Assembly (NCBI GenBank): GCA_947463105.1
Contig: CANHSD010000062.1
Span: 1 to 12,901, forward strand
Reading direction: 5' to 3'
DNA from: Chitinophagaceae bacterium
Lineage (GTDB): Bacteria > Bacteroidota > Bacteroidia > Chitinophagales > Chitinophagaceae
DNA: 12,901 nucleotides
The position numbers and the translations under genes were made by a program. Below, one piece after another: positions 7,689 through 12,901 of this stretch. Under the pieces are notes generated by a model, which saw only the letters and a program-made list of their open reading frames with translations, was not told where the DNA came from and ran no database searches. How positions within the stretch are numbered: the first letter of the stretch is position 1; every line of letters begins with the position of its first letter.

Positions 7689-9011
7689 TTATTGCTTTAC
7701 CATTGTAAAATAGCCGCTGTTGTTCTGCCAGTGAATTTTGCTTCTGTTGTCAAACAATGCACCATAAAGCCCGTCGGCAACAATATCAACGTCGCCATCC
7801 TTGTCCTGGTCAAAAAGGCGAAGCCATTTTATCCAGGTGTTCAATCCTTTTTCTTCACTGTTGTTGAAATAATCTTTTGTCGCATTCACGAAAGATTTGC
7901 CCCTGCTTAAATAGAGCCTTAGCGCATACCCCTGATAAACGTCCTTGTGGTTCATTGCGAGGATGTCTGTTTTTCCATCTCCATCAAAATCCATAAATGC
8001 CAGGTCCATCAAGCCCAAGCCGGGTTCTATGGGGATATTGATGGCTGCAGCTCTGTTGAATGTACCAGCGTTGTTTATAATCAACCTGAGTTTTTCCCTG
8101 CCACCCAGCAAGAGATCCAGCAGCCCATCATTGTTCATGTCAAAGAGCTCAACAGTATAGTAGTTGTCATCATTTGTGATGGTAAATCCCTTGAAAATCT
8201 GGTTACTCAATTTGAATTTTCTGTTTCCGAGGTTGATGTATGCGGTAGGGTGGATGGGTACAGCCTTGCTTCCCCCTGAGTATGCGATGATGTCAATCAG
8301 CCCATCTCCATTGATATCGCCAGTGGTACCTCCCTGAAAATAACCGAGGTCTAAACGGAGATTTTGGTAAGTTTTTTCTTTGGGGTAGAAGATGCTGATG
8401 GAATCTCCGGGAAAGGGGTCGCCGTCAAAACCAGTTGAAAAGAGTACGACTTCCTTGCTTCCGTCATTATCAAGATCCGACAATACAATTTTCCTCACTT
8501 CGGTCAATCCCAATTGTACGGTATACCTGGTAGAATCAGCTTCGTATTCTGTAAACAGGTTCAGCCCCTTTGCGTTGGTGGGCCATGGATTTCTATAGAA
8601 AAATGCCCAGAGGTCTTTCTTGCCATCCCCAGTTAAATCGGTGTAGACATAGGCCCCGGGGCTCTGCCAGTAGTAAGTCTTGTTGGCGTTCCAGGTATTT
8701 TGGTTGGTATAGTTGAAGGGGATGAATTGATGTGCAGCTGTCAATTCAAATCCACTGTAAAGGGAGAACTGCAAGTCGAACAAGCTGGAAAACGATTTGT
8801 TGGTGTTGTGCCAAGAGGTTGTTTTATTGATCGGTGAAACGGAGTCCAGGATTGCAGTGGAATATACAATGGTACCCTCTGGTTTTGGGATGCGGTTTGG
8901 AGTTGCATCAACTGCTGTTTTTTTGCATCCCATCATCAGAAAAACAATGATTAAAAGTATATATTGCAGGAGGAAAACATGAAAAGCGGCTCTTTTGGTT
9001 AAAGTGGTCAT
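7689..9011 (-). CDS. FG-GAP/VCBS-repeat lipoprotein
   Basis: 440 residues from the chosen ATG. An earlier in-frame ATG at 9041 would add ten residues ahead of the signal peptide. I prefer 9011 because the only candidate promoter (9052-9059) would put the transcript start almost on top of the 9041 codon. The hydrophobic signal ends in MMGC with C29 as probable lipidation site, so this is likely an outer-membrane or periplasmic lipoprotein. Six calcium-binding-type loops mark FG-GAP/VCBS blades: DLTGDGKKD (125), DLDNDGSKE (179), DINGDGLID (232), DMNNDGLLD (291), DFDGDGKTD (341) and DQDKDGDVD (401). The spacing of about 50-60 residues fits a beta-propeller, perhaps six or seven blades. No enzymatic motif is visible. 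A binding or scaffold role at the envelope is inferred. C29 is followed by two lysines, not an acidic surface-export signal of the SDDD type. Confidence 0.85.
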   Translation of the reverse strand: MTTLTKRAAFHVFLLQYILLIIVFLMMGCKKTAVDATPNRIPKPEGTIVYSTAILDSVSPINKTTSWHNTNKSFSSLFDLQFSLYSGFELTAAHQFIPFNYTNQNTWNANKTYYWQSPGAYVYTDLTGDGKKDLWAFFYRNPWPTNAKGLNLFTEYEADSTRYTVQLGLTEVRKIVLSDLDNDGSKEVVLFSTGFDGDPFPGDSISIFYPKEKTYQNLRLDLGYFQGGTTGDINGDGLIDIIAYSGGSKAVPIHPTAYINLGNRKFKLSNQIFKGFTITNDDNYYTVELFDMNNDGLLDLLLGGREKLRLIINNAGTFNRAAAINIPIEPGLGLMDLAFMDFDGDGKTDILAMNHKDVYQGYALRLYLSRGKSFVNATKDYFNNSEEKGLNTWIKWLRLFDQDKDGDVDIVADGLYGALFDNRSKIHWQNNSGYFTMVKQ

Positions 9012-9042
9012 ATGAATTGATTTAAGATCATAGAATGCCATT

Positions 9043-9089
9043 GCATGATTTCAAACCTATCCTTAATTCAAAGCCCGAAGCATGATTTC
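9043..9089. repeat. 10-bp direct repeat in the divergent lipoprotein/M1 peptidase gap
   Basis: GCATGATTTC occurs at 9043-9052 and again at 9080-9089, 37 bp apart. The two copies bracket the candidate -7 element of the lipoprotein gene. This 150-bp gap between the starts at 9011 and 9162 is the longest non-coding stretch in the window. The repeat could be an operator pair or chance; no known motif is recognised. Confidence 0.3.
9052..9059 (-). promoter_or_regulatory. Candidate Bacteroidota -7 element for the VCBS lipoprotein gene
   Basis: Read on the minus strand this is TAGGTTTG, an exact match to TAnnTTTG. It would start transcription near 9045, giving a leader of about 34 nt to the ATG at 9011. 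No TTTG is found at the usual -33 distance; the nearest TTTG is only about 9 bp upstream. Support is therefore weak. Confidence 0.3.
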
Positions 9090-9161
9090 GACCCCATCAG
9101 ACTAAATATGCAGCATATTATTTTTAAATGATGATAATTGGTAAAATGTAAATTCACAATC

Positions 9162-11495
9162 ATGAGTAAATCCATTTTTATTGCCTTGTTGCTGACGCTA
9201 TCATTGGTCACTTCCCATGCACAACCCTTGCGCAATGCTGGTTCAAACCACGGAAACCGGTTTGAACAACTTGATTATTTGTTGCAGGATCCTAACGAGT
9301 ACAGGACAGCCAGCGGTGCTCCAGGACCAAAGTACTGGCAGCAGCGTGCCGACTATGATATCAATGTGGATATCAATGAAGAAGCCAATCTGTTGACCGG
9401 GTCTGAAACAGTTACCTATTTCAACAATTCTCCGGATATCCTGACCTATATCTGGTTGCAGGTAGACGAGAATTTTCATCACCCCAACAGTGACAACAAC
9501 TACGACAAGCCTTCAAGCATGAACACAAGGCTTACGCACCAGCAGTTGTTGCAGATGAACCCCAAAGAATACCTGAATGGCTATGGGGTGAACATTACGG
9601 CATTGACAGATGCCACCGGCCGGCCCCTCAGCTACACGGTTAATCAAACCATGATGAGGGTTGAAATGCCCATTCCTTTGAAGCCAGGACAGAAATTTGT
9701 TTTCAAATGCAATTGGAATTATAAAATTCCTGATAAGCTTACCCGGTATGGAAGGGGAGGGTATGAGTATTTTGCTGAAGACGACAACAATCTCTATTCT
9801 ATTGCACAGTGGTTCCCCCGCCTTGCTGTTTACAGTGATTTTCAGGGCTGGCAGAACATGCAATTCAGCGGTGGTGCTGAGTTTGCACTGACTTTCGGAA
9901 ACTACAAGGTGAACATCACTGTTCCTGAAGATCATATTGTCGCGGCCACTGGGGAGTGTAAAAATCTCGCCACTGTTTTGACTCCTGTGCAGATGGCTCG
10001 CTGGCAGCAAGCCCAAACCGCAACTGAGCCTGTTGAAGTGGTTACCCTTGCAGAAGCCATCGACAATGCAAAGGAAAAATCAAAGGGAAAGAAGACCTGG
10101 TCTTATGAAGCCATCAATGTGCGCGACTTCGCCTTCAACTCATCCCGCCGCCTTGTTTGGGATGCCATGGCTGCTGATGTTGAAGGAAAGAAAGTGATGT
10201 GCATGAGCTATTATGGAAAGGAAGCCTATCCGATCTATAAAAAATATTCAACCAAGGCTGTATACCATACCATCAAGACCTATTCTAAATTTACCATTGC
10301 CTATCCTTATCCTGTGGCCATTTCAGTGGAAGCATCTATTGGCATGGAGTACCCCATGATTGCCATGAATTATGGAAGGGCTGAAAAAGATGGCACGTAC
10401 AGTGAGGCTACAAAATATGGAGCCATTGGTGTCATCATTCATGAAGTAGGACACAATTTCTTCCCCATGATCATCAACTCTGATGAAAGGCAATACTGGT
10501 GGATGGATGAAGGCCTGAACACTTTTGTTCAGTTCTTGACAGAGCAGGAGTTTGACAACAATTACCCATCCCGCCGTGGTCCTGCACACCTGATTGCAGA
10601 CTACATGAAGCTTCCCAAAGACATGTTGGAGCCCATCATGACAAAAGGTGATAATGTTGCCAGCGTTGGATCAAATGCCTATGCAAAGGCAGCAACAGGG
10701 TTGAATATTTTGCGTGAAACCATCATGGGAAGAGAACTGTTTGACTATGCTTTCAAAGAATATGCAAGAAGATGGGCCTTCAAACACCCAACACCCAATG
10801 ACCTTTTCAGGACATTGGAAGACGCAAGTGCTGTAGACCTGGATTGGTTTTGGAGGGGTTGGTATTTTGGTACCGAGCCAGTGGATATTGCAATTGATTC
10901 AGTAAAATGGTTCAGGCTGGATGCCAATAAAAACATGGCTTCCATGAAGTCTCCCGAATTTGAAACCATCAGCAAGGTCAGGAACCGGGAAGATAAAAAT
11001 TTGATATACTATACCAATACCGACACAACCCTACGCGATTACTATTATTATAATAGGAGTGCTGATGCAAAAATGTTTCAAGACATGGCACAGCAACAGC
11101 TTGATGCACAAAAAGACAATGTCAACTACCCCGCCTGGGAAGACAAACATTTCTATGAGCTTCAATTCAGCAACAAAGGTGGAATGGTGATGCCGATTAT
11201 CGTTGAATGGACCTTTGCGGATGGCAGCAAAGAAGTGGACAGGATTCCTGTTGGTATCTGGAAATTGAATGAGCAAAAAGTGACCAAACTCTTTGTTAAG
11301 AACAAGGAAGTTGCGGGCATCAAATTGGATCCCATGCGCGAAACTGCAGACATCAATGAATCCAATGGCATGTGGCCTGTGAGGGAGATGCCCAGCAGGT
11401 TCCAGCTGTTCAAAGGAGCTTCTGCCATCAGTGGTTTGGGTGCACCCAGGGGTGGTGGTCCATCAACCAATGCCATGCAGAAAGCAAAAAAATAG
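9162..11495 (+). CDS. Secreted M1 family zinc metallopeptidase
   Basis: 777 residues from the ATG at 9162; the frame is open back to a TTG at 9138, but 9162 gives the cleaner signal peptide (MSKSIFIALLLTLSLVTSHA, cut before Q21). Gluzincin zinc site: HEVGH at 427-431 and, exactly 18 residues after the last His, E450 in WWMDEGLNTF. GMEYP at 394-398 occupies the place of the exopeptidase GxMEN motif. Y507 in YAKA fits the M1 transition-state tyrosine. The N-terminal 300 residues or so form the beta-saddle expected of M1 enzymes. The region after about residue 560 is not an obvious ERAP-type helical domain. The protein is probably periplasmic or outer-membrane associated and cleaves N-terminal residues from peptides. 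The last 20 residues are Gly/Pro/Lys-rich low complexity, with no T9SS CTD. Its stop is 1 bp from the convergent rhodanese-thioredoxin stop. Confidence 0.93.
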   Translation: MSKSIFIALLLTLSLVTSHAQPLRNAGSNHGNRFEQLDYLLQDPNEYRTASGAPGPKYWQQRADYDINVDINEEANLLTGSETVTYFNNSPDILTYIWLQVDENFHHPNSDNNYDKPSSMNTRLTHQQLLQMNPKEYLNGYGVNITALTDATGRPLSYTVNQTMMRVEMPIPLKPGQKFVFKCNWNYKIPDKLTRYGRGGYEYFAEDDNNLYSIAQWFPRLAVYSDFQGWQNMQFSGGAEFALTFGNYKVNITVPEDHIVAATGECKNLATVLTPVQMARWQQAQTATEPVEVVTLAEAIDNAKEKSKGKKTWSYEAINVRDFAFNSSRRLVWDAMAADVEGKKVMCMSYYGKEAYPIYKKYSTKAVYHTIKTYSKFTIAYPYPVAISVEASIGMEYPMIAMNYGRAEKDGTYSEATKYGAIGVIIHEVGHNFFPMIINSDERQYWWMDEGLNTFVQFLTEQEFDNNYPSRRGPAHLIADYMKLPKDMLEPIMTKGDNVASVGSNAYAKAATGLNILRETIMGRELFDYAFKEYARRWAFKHPTPNDLFRTLEDASAVDLDWFWRGWYFGTEPVDIAIDSVKWFRLDANKNMASMKSPEFETISKVRNREDKNLIYYTNTDTTLRDYYYYNRSADAKMFQDMAQQQLDAQKDNVNYPAWEDKHFYELQFSNKGGMVMPIIVEWTFADGSKEVDRIPVGIWKLNEQKVTKLFVKNKEVAGIKLDPMRETADINESNGMWPVREMPSRFQLFKGASAISGLGAPRGGGPSTNAMQKAKK

Positions 11496-11496
11496 T

Positions 11497-12186
11497 TTAT
11501 TTCAACCAGGAATTGAATTCTTCCTGCGTCACGAGGCCTTGTTTTCTTTTAACCTCTTTACCATTTTTGTAGAGGATGAAAGTTGGCAAGGCCTCTACTT
11601 TTAGGGATTTCATGAGGGTTGTTTCAATGCCGCCATCCATTTTTACCAGCGTCAGATTTTTATTGTTCTGCTTCATGAAAGCATCCAAAACAGGCTCCAT
11701 TTTTTTACAAGGTGGGCACCACTCTGCACCAAAATCCACCAAAACGATATTGGTACTTTTTACCTGACCTTCGTAGGAGGCCATGCTGGTTTGCTTGGCA
11801 TTGGGATCAACCCCTACCAAAGGTTTGCTTTCTCTTTTCCATGCATTGATGCCGCCTTCAAGATTGATCACATTGTAGCCTTTGGTGCGCAAGACCTCTG
11901 CTGCAGCTCCGCTTCTCCCACCGCTCAGGCAATAGATGTAAACGGTTTTGTTTTTGTCAAGGTGGGAGGTCCGGTCATTGAATTCATTTTTATCTAGCCA
12001 GTTGGCTTGCAATGCGTTGTTGATATGACCACTCTTGTATTCATCTGCTGTTCTGACATCAAGTACCTGTATTTTTCCGGCACTGATGGCTTTTAAAAAA
12101 GCGTCAGGATTGATGGTATTTGCTTGTTGCCCATTGAGTGAACAGGCAGTTGTCATAAACAGAAAAGCAGAGAGAAAGTATTTCAT
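11497..12186 (-). CDS. Exported rhodanese-thioredoxin fusion protein
   Basis: 229 residues. The N-terminal hydrophobic segment (MKYFLSAFLFMTTACSLNG) is a signal sequence; C15 could be lipidated, although the TTAC lipobox is weak, so a soluble periplasmic form is equally possible. Residues about 25-120 are a single rhodanese domain (VLDVRTADEY at 41-50, catalytic loop CLSGGR at 86-91 with C86, then GGINAW at 111-116). Residues about 135-229 are a thioredoxin fold with WCPPC (156-160) and the cis-proline in LPTF (200-203). Rhodaneses carry sulfane sulfur on the loop cysteine; thioredoxins reduce disulfides or persulfides. One polypeptide could therefore pass sulfur or electrons between its two centres in the envelope; that is inference. 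CPPC replaces the common CGPC and should alter the redox potential. Its own promoter probably lies in the 44-bp divergent gap. Confidence 0.93.
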   Translation of the reverse strand: MKYFLSAFLFMTTACSLNGQQANTINPDAFLKAISAGKIQVLDVRTADEYKSGHINNALQANWLDKNEFNDRTSHLDKNKTVYIYCLSGGRSGAAAEVLRTKGYNVINLEGGINAWKRESKPLVGVDPNAKQTSMASYEGQVKSTNIVLVDFGAEWCPPCKKMEPVLDAFMKQNNKNLTLVKMDGGIETTLMKSLKVEALPTFILYKNGKEVKRKQGLVTQEEFNSWLK

Positions 12187-12199
12187 GTCAGTATTTTTA

Positions 12200-12207
12200 C
12201 AAAAGTA
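12200..12207 (-). promoter_or_regulatory. Candidate Bacteroidota -7 element for the rhodanese-thioredoxin gene
   Basis: Minus-strand TACTTTTG exactly matches TAnnTTTG, 13 bp before the ATG at 12186. Transcription would start only about 7 nt before the ATG, a very short leader. No TTG appears at the -33 distance. Support is weak. Confidence 0.28.
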
Positions 12208-12230
12208 GAGAATTGCTTTAACTTGCCTGC

Positions 12231-12901
12231 ATGTCTGATGCCAAACTCATCATGTTCGATAACCGCCTCAAAAAGGTATACAGAATCCTGGGTAAGCAGG
12301 CAAAGCAACAACAAGTTTCTTGCTATCGCTTGTATGACCGTGACCTGCCTGAGTTTCCCCTTATCATAGACATTTATGGCAACAATGTTTTGGTGACGGA
12401 ATACCGGAGCAACCACCGGCTTTCTGAAGAAGATTATGAGCGTTGGCTGGAGGACAGTCTTGAAGTAGTGAGGCATGTGCTTGGCAAAACGGAAGACCAG
12501 CTTTACCTCAAAGAGCGGAAAAGAAAGGAGAGCCGCCAAGATCAGTACCAAAAAACAGACGACCGGAAAGAATTTATCGAAGTTGAAGAGGGCGGGTTAA
12601 AGTTCGTGGTTAACCTCACCGATTATCTGGATACAGGGTTGTTCATTGATCACCGCATAACCAGGGACATGGTCAGGAAGGCAGCTCTTGGCAAGAGGGT
12701 CTTGAACTTATTCTGTTATACCGGTTCATTTTCTGTCTATGCAGCAGCGGGTGGCGCAAAAAGCATTGTCTCTGCAGACCTGTCCAATACCTACCTGGAA
12801 TGGGCGCAAATAAACATGGAGCTGAATGGTTTTTCGTGCCAACAATACAGCTACGAAAGGGTAGATGTGCTGCAATATTTACCCACACTTGATAAGGAAA
12901 G
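12231..12901 (+). CDS. RlmK-type class I SAM-dependent 23S rRNA methyltransferase (3' partial)
   Basis: The frame opens at ATG 12231 (an in-frame stop lies at 12219) and runs off the window end, giving 223 codons without a stop. A second ATG at 12252 (MFDNRL) aligns with the family start and is an alternative. The sequence matches the C-terminal half of RlmKL: CYRLYDRDLPEFPL (31-44), a conserved LTDYLDTGLFIDHR (129-142), SAM motif I VLNLFCYTGSFSVYAAAGG (157-175) and DLSNTYLEWAQINMELNG (183-200). In E. coli RlmKL this half makes m7G2069 in 23S rRNA, while the N-terminal THUMP half (RlmL) makes m2G2445. Here there is no room upstream for the RlmL half, so the protein is a stand-alone RlmK-like enzyme. 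RlmI-type enzymes are related but begin with a PUA domain, which is not seen. The catalytic DPPxF-type motif lies beyond the window. Confidence 0.88.
   Translation, partial: MSDAKLIMFDNRLKKVYRILGKQAKQQQVSCYRLYDRDLPEFPLIIDIYGNNVLVTEYRSNHRLSEEDYERWLEDSLEVVRHVLGKTEDQLYLKERKRKESRQDQYQKTDDRKEFIEVEEGGLKFVVNLTDYLDTGLFIDHRITRDMVRKAALGKRVLNLFCYTGSFSVYAAAGGAKSIVSADLSNTYLEWAQINMELNGFSCQQYSYERVDVLQYLPTLDKE

Noticed and set aside
7676..7696. AGCAA/TTGCT inverted repeat at the HupE/lipoprotein convergent junction as a terminator
   Set aside because: The stem is only 5 bp with an 11-base loop and no following T-run.
9138..9161. TTG start giving eight extra residues to the M1 peptidase
   Set aside because: It puts a charged stretch before a complete signal peptide that starts at ATG 9162; the ATG is preferred.
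12183..12551. Minus-strand open frame of 122 codons at the window end
   Set aside because: It lies antisense to the RlmK-type gene, whose plus-strand translation matches a known family throughout; no domain or signal is seen in the antisense product.
1..12901. tRNA, rRNA, CRISPR array, insertion sequence, prophage or defence genes
   Set aside because: No tRNA cloverleaf, spaced repeat array, transposase, integrase or restriction/toxin gene was seen; the window is nearly fully covered by the listed genes.

Overview
This window looks like chromosomal DNA of a Bacteroidota bacterium, probably a Chitinophagaceae-like member. The main evidence is a type IX secretion (T9SS) type-B C-terminal sorting domain on a PKD-repeat surface protein, followed directly by a PorP/SprF-family protein. 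Supporting evidence is a DUF6702-like protein, a Bacteroidota-style Mrp with no C-terminal CxxC, and A/T-rich translation starts without clear Shine-Dalgarno sequences. The family-level placement is inference. No RNA gene, insertion sequence, phage gene or CRISPR array was seen.

Layout: (i) 2-4168, plus strand: the 3' part of a large T9SS-exported surface protein (truncated by the window start) and a PorP/SprF partner, 27 bp apart. (ii) 4152-5371, minus strand: a LOG-type nucleotide phosphoribohydrolase and a secreted carboxypeptidase-like regulatory-domain protein, 5 bp apart; the LOG gene overlaps the end of porP by 17 bp. (iii) 5473-6534, plus: an Mrp/ApbC Fe-S carrier ATPase. (iv) 6565-7059, minus: a DUF6702-like secreted protein, divergent from (v) 7099-7677, plus: a HupE/UreJ-type membrane protein. 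(vi) 7689-9011, minus: an FG-GAP/VCBS-repeat lipoprotein. (vii) 9162-11495, plus: a secreted M1 zinc metallopeptidase. (viii) 11497-12186, minus: an exported rhodanese-thioredoxin fusion. (ix) 12231 to the window end, plus: the start of an RlmK-type 23S rRNA methyltransferase.

After the first operon the strand alternates at almost every gene. Convergent neighbours are 1-30 bp apart or overlap, and divergent neighbours are separated by about 40-150 bp. Coding density is therefore very high, no gene-free stretch exceeds about 150 bp, and no intrinsic terminator is visible. Most genes probably have their own promoter and overlap their convergent neighbour at the transcript level.

Functionally, most of the genes act in the cell envelope: a T9SS cargo and its partner, a secreted peptidase, a secreted regulatory-domain protein, a membrane metal permease-like protein, a lipoprotein propeller and an exported thiol/sulfur protein. 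Three cytoplasmic housekeeping genes (LOG, Mrp, RlmK) are interspersed. No clear defence or mobile system is present. The best candidate for an under-described system is the envelope set of DUF6702-like protein, HupE/UreJ-like permease, M1 peptidase and regulatory-domain protein, whose joint role is a hypothesis only.
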